This document shows, one piece after another, positions 9,487 to 18,587 of a DNA stretch of 64,000 nt (the stretch's first letter is position 1; the number at the start of each line of letters is the position of its first letter). This DNA is from Pycnococcus provasolii (taxonomy: Eukaryota > Chlorophyta > Pseudoscourfieldiophyceae > Pseudoscourfieldiales > Pycnococcaceae): positions 496,001 through 560,000 of the forward strand of contig OW568891.1 of NCBI GenBank assembly GCA_938743325.2, in the 5' to 3' direction. The translations under genes and the position numbers were made by a program. Under the pieces are notes generated by a model. It was not told where the DNA came from. It saw nothing but the letters and a program-made list of their open reading frames with translations, and did not search any database.

Positions 9487-11337
9487 ATGAAGCTCGCATT
9501 CATCACCGGCCATTTCAATCCCCATCTCCATATGCGATCGCGAAACAAGTCTTCATTGATGCCCGTGACAGTGCGTCGAGTCTCTTCTCACTCACTGACT
9601 GGTCGATCCTCCTTCAAGGGTCGATGGCGTGTTGGTTGTATTTTAATCATCCAGCTTGTACTGGTGCTCATATACCTGTACTTCATCTACTCGTCAAGCT
9701 TGAAGAGTAGTACTACCTTGCGTCATCATAGTGAAGTCCGCCACTCCTCCCTTAACCTGGGCAGCTCGTCGGCTTCCCCTTCCTCGTCAGATTCAAAAGC
9801 CTCCGGAGGCCAATCTACCGTCCCATCGCAATCGCAACTTGGTCGTGCTCACGACGCACACCCGCCGCCGCCGCTTGCTCCTGAGGCGAACGCGGAGGCG
9901 GCCGCAAGGGCACTCGCTGGCGTGAGAATCAAGGCGGTGGCGAGCGACACGGGCAGCTGGAACTCCGTCGAGGCGGTGGTAGGACTGGCGGCGCACGGCG
10001 GCGCGGCGGTGTCCGTGCACTTCTCCGGAGCGTGCGCGCGTCTCGTCAGGCTCAAAAGGCTAGCTCTGAAGCGGGCGAACGTGCAGCTTGTCATCGAAGA
10101 AGAGGAGGGAGACGACGACAGGGACACGTCGTCGGCGCCGCAAGGTGCGTTGGTGCAAACTCTCGACGAATACGTTTCCAACGCCGACGACCCGCACGAC
10201 ATCCTGCTCGTCGCGGCGAGCGCGAGCGCCGAAGGTACCGCCGCGAGCCAGCGCGCGATTTGTCTCGGCGCCGAGGTGATGCGTCGCGCGCCGAGAACGC
10301 CGTCCGTGACACTCTTCGTGGAAGATCGATATGCGTCCGCACTTGCGACGATCGCAAAGGTGGAGAGCAGCTGCGGCCCTTCGGCAGATCGCATGTACGC
10401 CTTCCTCGCGGCGGATAACACTGCCAAGGATGTTCTGATCGCGCACAGCACATACACAGGCCGTGTTGACGTCGTTGGTGCGCCGATGTACGACGAGGGC
10501 GTGCGGCAGCGCCGTGCCGCCGCGCGAGGCGCGGGCGCATCGAAGGTGCCCGCCGCGCTCGCGACGGATGGACTGCTCGCTGACGAGTGGCGACGCCGAG
10601 GCGTTCTTCGAAAGATGCTGCGCATGGACCCAACGAGAGACACGCTCGTGCTCGTCGCAGGGCAGACGACGGGGACGGCGCAGATTGTCGACGCCGTCTG
10701 CCATGGCCTCAAGCGATTCTTCGGCGAGGACAGCGGCGGTGCCGCGAAAGGACGGCTGGGAAAGCTTCTTCTGCTCGAGCATCCGCGCTCGCCGCCAAGC
10801 GACCGCGCCGCCGCCGCCGCCGCGCGTGCTCGCTGCACAGCCACGCACGACGTGAACCTGACCAACCTTGGGCTTGCAAAGGAGGATTCGGCGGCGCTGC
10901 TCGCCATGCGATCGGAGGAGTGGCTTCCAGTGGCGGACGTGGTGGCGAGCGGATACTCAACAACGAACTTCTATGCAATGCTGCAGAATCGCACGGGAGT
11001 TGTGTACATGGCTGTGCCGGAAATCATGCACCAATTTCGCAACGACAAGCACCTCGACATGATGCCTGAGGTGGCGGCGGGTGCCGCGCTCTCCGCCACG
11101 GACGGCGACGAATTTTCGGACATCCTCGAGCTCGTTCTGTGGAGTCGATGGCTTTCTGATCCGAAGACGGCGCGGCTTGCGCCATGGTGGGGTGCTGAGG
11201 CAATGGCACCTGGCGTCGATCCCATCAGGCGCCTGCGTGAAGTCGCGGGTAAACGCGACGCGCTTCTTGCCGTGCACGATGGCAGTGCCTCAGTTCGTGT
11301 GATTGGTGTTATGCGCGAGGCTCTTCATGCGAGATGA
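9487..11337 (+). CDS. Type II membrane protein, possible glycosyltransferase
   Basis: The 616-residue protein has a short basic N-terminus and then one strong membrane segment at about residues 49-70 (GCILIIQLVLVLIYLYFIYSS). A Ser-rich stem of about 60 residues follows, then a large Ala-rich globular domain. This topology is typical of Golgi type II glycosyltransferases. The body has Rossmann-like alternation (DILLVAASASAEG, DTLVLVAGQTTG, PVADVVASGYSTTNFYAML), which could be two GT-B-like lobes. I do not see a diagnostic nucleotide-sugar motif, so the enzyme assignment is inference from topology and fold pattern. Codon use is like that of the neighbours and there is no intron. Confidence 0.7.
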   Translation: MKLAFITGHFNPHLHMRSRNKSSLMPVTVRRVSSHSLTGRSSFKGRWRVGCILIIQLVLVLIYLYFIYSSSLKSSTTLRHHSEVRHSSLNLGSSSASPSSSDSKASGGQSTVPSQSQLGRAHDAHPPPPLAPEANAEAAARALAGVRIKAVASDTGSWNSVEAVVGLAAHGGAAVSVHFSGACARLVRLKRLALKRANVQLVIEEEEGDDDRDTSSAPQGALVQTLDEYVSNADDPHDILLVAASASAEGTAASQRAICLGAEVMRRAPRTPSVTLFVEDRYASALATIAKVESSCGPSADRMYAFLAADNTAKDVLIAHSTYTGRVDVVGAPMYDEGVRQRRAAARGAGASKVPAALATDGLLADEWRRRGVLRKMLRMDPTRDTLVLVAGQTTGTAQIVDAVCHGLKRFFGEDSGGAAKGRLGKLLLLEHPRSPPSDRAAAAAARARCTATHDVNLTNLGLAKEDSAALLAMRSEEWLPVADVVASGYSTTNFYAMLQNRTGVVYMAVPEIMHQFRNDKHLDMMPEVAAGAALSATDGDEFSDILELVLWSRWLSDPKTARLAPWWGAEAMAPGVDPIRRLREVAGKRDALLAVHDGSASVRVIGVMREALHAR

Positions 11338-11403
11338 TTCTGTAACCTCCTTGTAATTATTTCCTTGTCACGTGACTTTGTTACCTATCCTTCTTGACTG
11401 CTT

Positions 11404-12726
11404 TTAAGCGGATGAAACGTTGTAGTAGCGAAGGCGCTTGCGCCGAAGCTCATCAACCTCGTCGTTTCCAGCCTCGATGGTTTGGGTTCCCGATGGCGCG
11501 AAGGCGCACACCGCATCGAGCGGTGCAAAACGTTTCTCGCCTGGCATGTCGTCCTCCGCCATGGCATCGGACTCCTGCGTGGCGCGCCCCTTCGGATGCG
11601 CCTCCGCCTGAGGCGGAGTGAGAGTGGTGAGGAAATCCATAAATTCGTCCACGGGTGGGGGAGTGCTCACGGCGCCAGCTGCGGCATTTGGCTTAACGAC
11701 GCGACGGCGAGGAGTCGATGGCGGCGGCGCAGATGCGAAGCCGTGCTCCTCGGCGAAGGCCATGCCCAACTCCAACTCGTCATCATTCCTGTCCTCTTCG
11801 TCGCCATCGTCGTATCGCACACGCCACCACTTCTTGTCGTCGAGGTATTTCGTGATTGTGCCACCGTACGGCTTTCCATCCTCGACGAAGATGCGCGCGT
11901 AACGTCGGCCGACGTACACCTGAGCGTTGCTGTGCATGTGCCTGTGATGATTATGGCGCAGCCCATAACTCGGGACGTCCTCGGAGACCGTCTTGTCGTT
12001 GTCGTTGTCGACTTGGGCAGCGGCGGGCGGCGGGCGGTCAGCCTGTAGCTGCGGCGTCTTGGTGGCTGCCGCCGCCCTCGTCATCCTCTTGGCTTCGCAT
12101 GCGCGCGGCGTGTCGGTCAAGGTGTCGTCGTGTTCTTTGTCCTTGTCGCCGGTGAACGCCGTCGTGCTCTTCGACGGAGGCGCGCTCTCAGTCGGTGGCG
12201 GTATCCACGGCGGGTCGTCCTTGTCGTCCTCGCCGCCGTTGTTGTGCGCTTTCGTCTTCTGCCTGTCCTCATTCACCTTCTCGGGAGTCAACGGCTTACG
12301 CACAACCTCAACCTCGTCATCCTCACCATCTCCATCTTCTTCGTCATCGTCAGACTCGCTATCATCGTCCTCGGACTCCGCCGCAGACTTCTTCAGGAGG
12401 TTCCTCGCCTTCCTTTTCTTCGTCTTCTTCCTCCTCTCCTTCCTCTGCGAGAGCGAGCGCATGTTCTCAGCAAGCTCGTCGACCGGCCCTTTCATCTTCT
12501 TCGCGGCGTTTCCAATTGACACGAGTGACTGTGTAATCCCTTCGAACAACTCGCCTCCTCCCATCTTGAACACGGAACCCACGACGCATATGCCGATTCC
12601 AATTGCGAGAGCAGACGAGGTGGCCGTGGATATACCCGCAGGCGCAGGCTTGAGCGCCTTGCCATCTTTCAGAGGAGCCGCGGCCGGCACGTCGTCAGCA
12701 CCGCCTTGGCCTGTCTTGCCCCCCAT
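11404..12726 (-). CDS. Acidic membrane-anchored protein with Tudor/PWWP-like module
   Basis: I choose the ATG at 12726 (MGGKTGQGGADD), giving 440 residues; the open frame upstream is Arg-rich and looks untranslated. A Gly/Ala hydrophobic segment at about residues 35-58 (ALAIGIGICVVGSVF) may be a membrane anchor. It is followed by a basic stretch (RKERRKKTKKRKAR, nuclear-signal-like) and a long acidic, disordered region. Near residues 290-345 is a small beta module: YVGRRYARIFVEDGKPYGGTI, then WWRVRYDDGDEEDRNDDEL. This W-x-V-x-Y-D-D-G-D-E-E-D pattern is the Tudor/PWWP-like fold seen in many protist chromatin-associated proteins. A related pseudogene fragment lies at 40955-41340. Function is unknown; chromatin or nuclear-envelope association is only a guess. 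Confidence 0.7.
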   Translation of the reverse strand: MGGKTGQGGADDVPAAAPLKDGKALKPAPAGISTATSSALAIGIGICVVGSVFKMGGGELFEGITQSLVSIGNAAKKMKGPVDELAENMRSLSQRKERRKKTKKRKARNLLKKSAAESEDDDSESDDDEEDGDGEDDEVEVVRKPLTPEKVNEDRQKTKAHNNGGEDDKDDPPWIPPPTESAPPSKSTTAFTGDKDKEHDDTLTDTPRACEAKRMTRAAAATKTPQLQADRPPPAAAQVDNDNDKTVSEDVPSYGLRHNHHRHMHSNAQVYVGRRYARIFVEDGKPYGGTITKYLDDKKWWRVRYDDGDEEDRNDDELELGMAFAEEHGFASAPPPSTPRRRVVKPNAAAGAVSTPPPVDEFMDFLTTLTPPQAEAHPKGRATQESDAMAEDDMPGEKRFAPLDAVCAFAPSGTQTIEAGNDEVDELRRKRLRYYNVSSA

Positions 12727-13058
12727 GACAAGTGTGCGCGTGCGCGAACGCGAACGCGAACGGAGGGGAACGATGACAAGCGAGCGAGGAGTTGTGTGTG
12801 CGCGCGCTGCATTCCCAGGATAAGAATCCAGGCTGGATGCATCCGTCCCCTTCCTGCGGCCTGCTTGCCACGTCACGCGTTCGTGAACCACGCCTTGCCG
12901 CCCACCACGGCAGTGCACGCGGCATGCGACATGCGGCTTGACTGACTTCACTCGCCATTGCATGCAAGCGCCGCTCCATTGCACTTGCTCGCTCACCTCG
13001 CACCTCGCACCTTCCTTGCAGGACGCAACCTTCCCTGCCTACGCCACCTGGTGAGCTC

Positions 13059-13098
13059 ATCGCTTCATCGCTTCATCGCTTCATCGCTCATCGCTTCG
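13059..13098. repeat. Short tandem repeat (cttcatcg)
   Basis: Four to five copies of an 8-bp unit (cttcatcg with a ctcatcg variant) abut the start codon of the TNase-like gene at 13101. It would be transcribed as 5' UTR. Confidence 0.7.
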
Positions 13099-13100
13099 TG

Positions 13101-14234
13101 ATGCCGTTCGTCAGCATGGGAATGGGAGTTCCGCTGGACTTGGGCGCGACCGTATGGTACTTTTCCAACCTAAGCGCTGTCCTTGGACTCGTCATACACG
13201 CCGTGCAAGGCGCGCCGCCGACCGTCTGGCACGCGCTGACACCCATCCTCACGTTCTGCAAGAACTACCTTGTGCATGTTGTGGTCATCGCAACGCTCAC
13301 AGCCATCTCTATGCTCGAGTCTGTGACGCATCCGAAGAGGGCGACGTACTACGCCACGCTCGCGGTTCTGCGCTACGTTCCGGCACTGCCTTCCTTTGCC
13401 GTCTACTGCCACCAAGCGCTTTTATCTCTCGGCGCGCTCGAGGTTGTCGTCGACGCCATCGTCTTTGCGAGGTACAGCATAGTTGGCTCGGCGCAAATCA
13501 CGAAGAAGGTTGTGCGACGGTGGGCCGCCGCCGCCGGCGGCGAACCGGTCGAGCTGCGGCACATTCACGACATTCTTCACCTGTACGAGAGAAAGGTGCA
13601 GACGATGTCCAGGCAAACGAAGCGAGCTCAAGCCGGCGCGAAACGTCTCCTGAAAATCGGCGCGGTATTCGCGGCCTTCGTGATTTATGCACTGCAACAC
13701 GGGATGATTACGCCGTCGATGCTCGCGATAAATAAGCGTATCGTGACGACGATCACAAGCGACGGCGAGTCTTCTGCAGCTGTTATCGGCGGCGGCAATG
13801 CCAGCGTCATTGACGTCGACACTGCGAAATTCAGCGCCGCACGTTTGAGCCGAGTCGTGGATGGCGACACGATACGCATCTTTGTCAGTGGCTGGCCACC
13901 GCCCGCGCTAGCAGGAACGGGCTCTAGGCTCCCAAAAGACCTTCCCGTGCGTCTACGAGGAATCGACGCGCCTGAGAGAGGGCGCAGGGCGAGATGTGCC
14001 GCCGAAGCTCGGTGGGCTGAGCAATCTCGTGATGCGCTAAGCGCTCTGCTAGACGGCCATACGATATTCCTACGCGATGTTCGTATGGACAAGTACAATC
14101 GCTTGCTGGCGAACGTTCGAGTCAACAGACGTGGCAAGAGCATCGATGCCGGCGCTCACCTCGTCACACTGAATCTCGCTGTGCCCTACGACGGCGGAAG
14201 CCGTGACAGCAAGGGATCACATTGGGGATGTTAA
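13101..14234 (+). CDS. Membrane protein with staphylococcal-nuclease-like domain
   Basis: Translation from the ATG at 13101 gives about 377 residues. The N-terminal 150 residues contain several hydrophobic segments (LVIHAVQG, YLVHVVVIATLTAISML, LEVVVDAIVFARYSIV), and another lies near 195-212. The C-terminal ~125 residues are a TNase (SNase) domain. VVDGDTIRI is followed by VRLRGIDAPERG, which gives the catalytic Arg and Glu spaced as Arg35 and Glu43 of S. aureus nuclease with the Asp40 equivalent. MDKYNRLLANV supplies the Arg87 equivalent. All catalytic residues are therefore present, and Ca-dependent phosphodiesterase activity is likely. Similar membrane-anchored nucleases (fungal Lcl3, plant CAN) are known. 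The site of action is uncertain. Confidence 0.85.
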   Translation: MPFVSMGMGVPLDLGATVWYFSNLSAVLGLVIHAVQGAPPTVWHALTPILTFCKNYLVHVVVIATLTAISMLESVTHPKRATYYATLAVLRYVPALPSFAVYCHQALLSLGALEVVVDAIVFARYSIVGSAQITKKVVRRWAAAAGGEPVELRHIHDILHLYERKVQTMSRQTKRAQAGAKRLLKIGAVFAAFVIYALQHGMITPSMLAINKRIVTTITSDGESSAAVIGGGNASVIDVDTAKFSAARLSRVVDGDTIRIFVSGWPPPALAGTGSRLPKDLPVRLRGIDAPERGRRARCAAEARWAEQSRDALSALLDGHTIFLRDVRMDKYNRLLANVRVNRRGKSIDAGAHLVTLNLAVPYDGGSRDSKGSHWGC

Positions 14235-14271
14235 GGTAGTAATCTTTGTATTTATTACAGCAAATTGCACA

Positions 14272-15084
14272 TCACGCCGGAACGTGCAGTGTGCTCAATC
14301 CACCATCCACGCCTAGCGTTTGTCCCGTGACGAATGAGTTGCGTTCGTCTAAGAAGAATGCCAGTCCGCGCGCCACCTCCTCAGCCTCGCCGAGCCGTCC
14401 GAGCGCGTGCAACTTTTCGCTCGCTTTTCTCGAGCTTTCGTTTGACGTGATACGCTCCGTCATGGGTGTGACGGTAAGTCCCGGCAGGATGGCATTCACG
14501 CGCACATTTTTCCTTGCGTACGTCGCAGCTGCGGACCGCGTGAGTCCGACGACCGCCCCTTTCGCCGCCGCGATCGCCTCGTGGTTTGGGAGTCCAATTT
14601 CCGCGACGGCGGATCCGCAGAGAGCGATGGACCCACCCCCTTTTCCCATGAGGTGTTTCGCGAACGTTCTCGTGACGTAGAATGCGCTTGACGCGTTTGT
14701 TCGCATGATGTCGTGAAAGTCCTCGTCGCTGGTTTGGTGTGCAGCTTTGAGTAGAACGGATCCGACGCAGTTCGCGGCTCCGTGCACTTTCGCGTCATTT
14801 TGCTCGGCAATATCTTTCGCGCATTTGAGTGCGTGTTCGACGTCAGCGAGGGAGGTGGCATCCGCCTTGCAGAACGTCACAAGGGACGAATCAAACGCCG
14901 GCAGTGATGAAGAAGTTCCACCTATTAAATTTGACTGTAATTTCTCCAGAGAACGCCCACAAGCAAGCACATGGTGAGGCCCAACCGAATTAGATGACGA
15001 CGAGGATGCTAATAAAGACACCAAAGCACGTCCGATTCCCCCGGACGCACCAAACACCACAGTCACCAAACCTGTGCTCGACAT
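14272..15084 (-). CDS. Short-chain dehydrogenase/reductase family protein lacking catalytic Tyr
   Basis: The 270-residue protein has the SDR length and order. The nucleotide-binding motif VVFGASGGIGRAL is near residue 10 and NxxG-like GAANCVG near 115. LCGSAVAEIG carries the catalytic Ser, and LPGLTVTPM is the PG motif. The carboxy end DGGLSTL is typical. The active-site segment reads HEAIAAAKG where canonical enzymes have YxxxK: the Lys is kept but the Tyr position is Ile. A subgroup of SDRs with this HEAIAAAK segment exists, so this is probably inherited and not damage. Substrate is unknown. The first ATG of a convincing SDR start is at 15084; the frame upstream is low-complexity. The gene is convergent with the TNase gene (37 bp apart) and divergent from TrpRS. 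Confidence 0.88.
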   Translation of the reverse strand: MSSTGLVTVVFGASGGIGRALVSLLASSSSSNSVGPHHVLACGRSLEKLQSNLIGGTSSSLPAFDSSLVTFCKADATSLADVEHALKCAKDIAEQNDAKVHGAANCVGSVLLKAAHQTSDEDFHDIMRTNASSAFYVTRTFAKHLMGKGGGSIALCGSAVAEIGLPNHEAIAAAKGAVVGLTRSAAATYARKNVRVNAILPGLTVTPMTERITSNESSRKASEKLHALGRLGEAEEVARGLAFFLDERNSFVTGQTLGVDGGLSTLHVPA

Positions 15085-15223
15085 GATATGACAAACTATC
15101 GAGGAGTGTGTTGGTAAAATGGGAAAAAGCCCAATGGTCTGGGGGAGTTTGTGGCTGAAAACGAAAGCCCAAGGAGGGACAAATCTGAAAATCCCAGGAC
15201 TTGCCGGAGAGACGAATGTTCCA

Positions 15224-15322
15224 AACCCCGAACGAACAACTCGAACCCCGAACAACTCGAACCCCTACCCGAACAACTCGAACCCCGAACAACTCGAACC
15301 CCTAACTCGAACCCCGAATCGA
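15224..15322. repeat. Promoter-region tandem repeat (gaacaactcgaacccc)
   Basis: About six units of a 16-bp motif, gaacaactcgaacccc, some truncated to ctcgaacccc, fill the divergent gap between the SDR (start 15084) and TrpRS (start 15419). The opposite strand reads GGGGTTCGAG, a variant of the ggggtt units elsewhere. It is probably 5' UTR or promoter. Confidence 0.8.
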
Positions 15323-15418
15323 ATCAGACGCCTTGGGTTTTCCCTCCCCTACGATAGTCTATGCCTCTATGCATCCGGCGGCGGCCATTATCTCTGTTCT
15401 ACTTTCCCAAGAAGTTCC

Positions 15419-16681
15419 ATGTCCGGAGGCGCTTCGGACATGGAGAATACTTCCTCGTCGGAGCAGGTGATAACGCCTTGGGAGGTGTCCGGCTCGGAAG
15501 AAGCTGGCATCGACTACGATAAGCTCGTTAACCAGTGGGGATGCCAACGCATCACGCCTGACCTAGTGCGTTCATTAGAGGCGGTGACGGCGACGCGGGC
15601 GCACACGCTCATCAGACGCGGCATATTCTTCGCGCACAGGGACTTGGACGTCATACTAGACAGCTATCAGCGAGGAGAGAAGTTCTTCCTGTACACAGGA
15701 CGAGGGCCGTCGTCGGGATCGCTGCACCTAGGACACCTCATCCCGTTCCTCATCACGAAGTACCTCCAGGATGCGTTCGACGTACCCCTCGTCGTACAAA
15801 TGACGGACGACGAAAAAATTTACATGAAGGGACTTGGCGTCGACGAAGCGAGAACGCTGTGCCACGAAAATGCGAAGGACATCATCGCCGTCGGATTCGA
15901 CGTCAAAAAGACGTTCATTTTCAGCGACCTCGACTACCTCGGTGGAGACTTCTACCGGAACATCGTTCGCATGGGACAACTTGTCAACCTCAACCAAGCG
16001 CAAAGCACGTTCGGATTCGCGGGAGAGACTAAGCTAGGCATGGTCGGGTTCCCGCCCGTGCAGGCGTGCCCGTCGTTCTCGTCCAGCTTTCCACACATCA
16101 AAAGCTGGCACAGCGCACGCGACGGCTTCAAGCCGGATGCTGCGAGCAAAAAAACAAACGACAAGGGCGAGAAACCCGCAAGTGGCGTGCGGTGTCTGAT
16201 TCCGTGTGCGATTGACCAGGACCCGTACTTTCGCATGACGCGCGAGTGCGCACCTCGCATGGGATACCACAAGCCTGCGCTCATCGAGGCGTCCTTCTTC
16301 CCCGCGCTGCAGGGCGCGAAGGGTAAGATGAGCGCGTCAGACGAGACGTCCGCCATCTTCCTCACAGATACACCAAAGCAAATCAAGGACAAAATCAACA
16401 AATACGCATTCAGCGGTGGGCAGCAGACGGTGGAGGAGCACCGCCGCCTGGGGGCGAACATCGACGTCGACGTCAGCTACCAGTGGCTTAAGTTCTTCCT
16501 CGACGACGACGACGAGTTGGCGCGCATTGGCGAGGAGTACGCGAGCGGGCGCATGCTTACGGGAGAAATCAAGGCGAAGCTGATTGACGTTCTCACAGAC
16601 CTCGTCGTTTCGTTTCAGCGTCGCCGCGCGATGGTGACTGACGATATGGTGTACGCATATATGGCTGTGCGCAACATGTAA
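15419..16681 (+). CDS. Tryptophanyl-tRNA synthetase, cytosolic (eukaryote/archaeal type)
   Basis: Class I synthetase that charges tRNA-Trp in the cytosol. From the ATG at 15419 (MSGGASDMEN) the protein has 420 residues, close to eukaryotic WARS without its WHEP extension. The N-terminus has TPWEVSG and YDKLVNQWGC, a hallmark of eukaryotic TrpRS. The HIGH motif is in GRGPSSGSLHLGHLIPF near residue 100, followed by VVQMTDDEKIYMKG. AIDQDPYFRMTRE lies near 262, and the KMSKS-type loop is GKMSAS near residue 303. All key motifs are present. The frame is open upstream through the 16-bp repeats, which I treat as 5' UTR; an N-terminal extension is less likely. There is no intron. Confidence 0.97.
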   Translation: MSGGASDMENTSSSEQVITPWEVSGSEEAGIDYDKLVNQWGCQRITPDLVRSLEAVTATRAHTLIRRGIFFAHRDLDVILDSYQRGEKFFLYTGRGPSSGSLHLGHLIPFLITKYLQDAFDVPLVVQMTDDEKIYMKGLGVDEARTLCHENAKDIIAVGFDVKKTFIFSDLDYLGGDFYRNIVRMGQLVNLNQAQSTFGFAGETKLGMVGFPPVQACPSFSSSFPHIKSWHSARDGFKPDAASKKTNDKGEKPASGVRCLIPCAIDQDPYFRMTRECAPRMGYHKPALIEASFFPALQGAKGKMSASDETSAIFLTDTPKQIKDKINKYAFSGGQQTVEEHRRLGANIDVDVSYQWLKFFLDDDDELARIGEEYASGRMLTGEIKAKLIDVLTDLVVSFQRRRAMVTDDMVYAYMAVRNM

Positions 16682-16768
16682 GCGGCCACATAACGTGCGT
16701 GTAGTGTTGTGCTGTTTTTGTCTCTTTTTTTTTTCTAAAAATCTATATCGCATACTTGTTCTTATCCG

Positions 16769-17401
16769 TCACGACGAGTTCTCCGCGTGTGCGTTTTCCG
16801 GTGCCGAAGCTTTCTCCACCCCCTTCGCCGTGGTGGCTGAAGCGTCGACGGCGGTCTCACTCGCGGTGAGACGTTCGACGGTCGCGGTGAGTGTTGCCAC
16901 CTGCGCCTCGAGCAGTGCGACCCTGCTTCGCAGCTGCTCCGCCTCCGCCGCAGCCTCCGCTCGCACGGCCGTGACCGCTTGCCTGACGGAGTGCTTAAGT
17001 TTCGCGCGGAGTGCCCACATTCTGATTTCTCCCACCTGCGCGTCACTTAAGGATTCTCCCCCTTGCGGCGTGTCGTTTCCGCCGCCTCCGCCTCCGCCGT
17101 TCGTGGCTGCACTGCTTCCGTTCGCCGCGTGGTTCTGCTGCGCCCCTGTATGCTGCGCGTGAGCGACGCCGTAGTGCGCGTTCGTGGTCATCATCGTGAG
17201 GTAGTGCGGCGGCGCGACCTGCAGACTTTGCGCCGAGCCTGCGTTTGTGTTTGCTGCGTATGCGTAGTACGGGAGTCCGTAGTGCGCGAGTCGTCCGTCG
17301 ACCCACATTGGAGTGGCCGACATGGGTCCCGCTGCCCCCAAGCTTGGAGCCACCACATTACCACCAGGAAAAGGCACACCACGAGAAGAGGAGGAGGCCA
17401 T
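16769..17401 (-). CDS. Small protein with C-terminal coiled coil, unknown
   Basis: The 210-residue protein starts MASSSSRGVPFPGG. The first 100 residues are low-complexity (Ala, Gly, Asn, Tyr, His) with a poly-Gly run. From about residue 115 there is an amphipathic helix (DAQVGEIRMWALRAKLKHS) and then a clear leucine-heptad coiled coil at about 130-185 (AEQLRSRVALLEAQVATLTATVERL). The helical region could be a dimerisation zipper, but no basic DNA-binding region precedes it, so I do not call a bZIP factor. The family is not recognised. The gene is convergent with TrpRS, whose stop lies about 88 bp away. Confidence 0.6.
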   Translation of the reverse strand: MASSSSRGVPFPGGNVVAPSLGAAGPMSATPMWVDGRLAHYGLPYYAYAANTNAGSAQSLQVAPPHYLTMMTTNAHYGVAHAQHTGAQQNHAANGSSAATNGGGGGGGNDTPQGGESLSDAQVGEIRMWALRAKLKHSVRQAVTAVRAEAAAEAEQLRSRVALLEAQVATLTATVERLTASETAVDASATTAKGVEKASAPENAHAENSS

Positions 17402-17449
17402 GATTTTAACTGATGAACCACCTTCTAAAGAGTAACCTTAGAGTAACCA

Positions 17450-17499
17450 ACACAGCACAGCACAGCACAGCACAGCACGGCACAGCACAGCACAGCACA
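17450..17499. repeat. (CACAG)n microsatellite
   Basis: About ten units of the pentamer cacag, with one cacgg interruption, lie about 50 bp upstream of the start codon at 17401. Confidence 0.9.
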
Positions 17500-17762
17500 A
17501 GGCCAGGCCAGTTTGGAAATGGGAATCCCTTAAATGTAAGCGTGCAAGCTCAAATACAAATACAAACACAGGGTGCACCGGGACAAGGAAGGAGGTTAAG
17601 TCAAGGACTTTTTCTTCTTCCCGGATTCACTCGGACGGAGAGGAAGCCGAGTTCGAAAAGGAAACCCCGGGGGAACCTCACTCAGGTTTCAAACAAACGT
17701 TGCCCAGGAGTCCCCCAGACACACAGCTATCCTTTTTTATGACCAACCCCGCACATATAAAT

Positions 17763-18278
17763 TTAGCGGACCTCTGTATGCGGGGTAGAGAGGCAAGCTT
17801 GGCCCATTCCCATACCCCCCCATACCCGGCCGAGCCCCATTCCCGCCCATTCCCCTACCATTCCCCTGCCATTTTCGCGCGCGTCGACCGCTGTTGACGT
17901 CACCTCAGCTGCGGTGTCGTCGCGGACGCAGTCGCGTGTCAGGCGTGTGGGAAGGAAATCTTCGTTACTTCCTCTGCGAACATCACGAACGCTTGCGCTT
18001 TCGCGTACTGCTTCTGCCGCGAGGGCATTATCGCTCACCACATCTCGCTCGCGCTTGTGAAGAATCTGCTCGATCTGCGATTTTGTCCACGCCTCGCCTT
18101 CATCGTCTGCGGCCTTTAGCGAATCTTCCTTCGCGATAAAAGCGTGCCCCGGAGTACGTGTCCGAGTATATCGGTTGCCATCGCCTGACCTCGCCTTTTT
18201 GGTATGCACGCAAAGGGACGAGTTGCCACTGTCGTCGAGCCCGTGAGAGCTCTCACTGATGCGACTGCACATACGCAT
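17763..18278 (-). CDS. Doubtful ORF, hypothetical
   Basis: A 171-codon ORF occupies part of an otherwise empty 1.2-kb divergent gap. Its middle (residues 45-125; EGEAWTKSQIEQILHKRERD) has a protein-like charged helical composition. Its last 30 residues are Gly/Met-rich translation of a ggaatggg-type repeat (ENGRGMVGEWAGMG). It may be a small gene, an eroded gene fragment or chance. No homologue is recognised, and the start codon is not supported by context. Confidence 0.2.
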   Translation of the reverse strand: MRMCSRISESSHGLDDSGNSSLCVHTKKARSGDGNRYTRTRTPGHAFIAKEDSLKAADDEGEAWTKSQIEQILHKRERDVVSDNALAAEAVRESASVRDVRRGSNEDFLPTRLTRDCVRDDTAAEVTSTAVDARENGRGMVGEWAGMGLGRVWGGMGMGQACLSTPHTEVR

Positions 18279-18587
18279 TCTTGTGGTCCACTGACTCCAC
18301 TCCTATCATGCGATACATTTCTCCGGTGCGTATGTTAACGACGTACGTACACCGTGAGTGGCGCGAGCTGCGTACCTGCGTCGGGTCATGTTAGGAGTAA
18401 CGTTGTACTGATGTATGAGATCTTCGAGGCAGGACGCCATAGATTTCAGTTCAACATGAGTTTTCCCTCTCCTCCTAAGTAGGAAACAAACGGCGCGGAC
18501 CGCGGGACCGGGATCCCGAAAAGTCGCTCCGGGCCCGGATTGCCCGCCCCCATCATCCGTTCCGTGGCGTGATCGCTAAATAAATCT
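18279..18587. other. Upstream region of TDP2-like gene
   Basis: This 309-bp stretch contains acgtacgtac-type palindromes (about 18338-18350) and a GC-rich segment (18493-18560) just before the TDP2-like start. No coding feature is seen. Confidence 0.4.

Noticed and set aside
9849-10907. 352-codon antisense ORF over the type II membrane protein
   Set aside because: Ala/Ser/Arg-rich shadow of GC-rich coding sequence; the plus strand has topology and hydrophobicity that make sense.
11993-12823. 276-codon plus-strand ORF opposite the acidic membrane protein
   Set aside because: Ser/Leu-rich reverse reading of acidic and Lys-rich codons; no independent support.
16769-17401. bZIP transcription factor call
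   Set aside because: The coiled coil lacks a basic region with the N-x7-R pattern.
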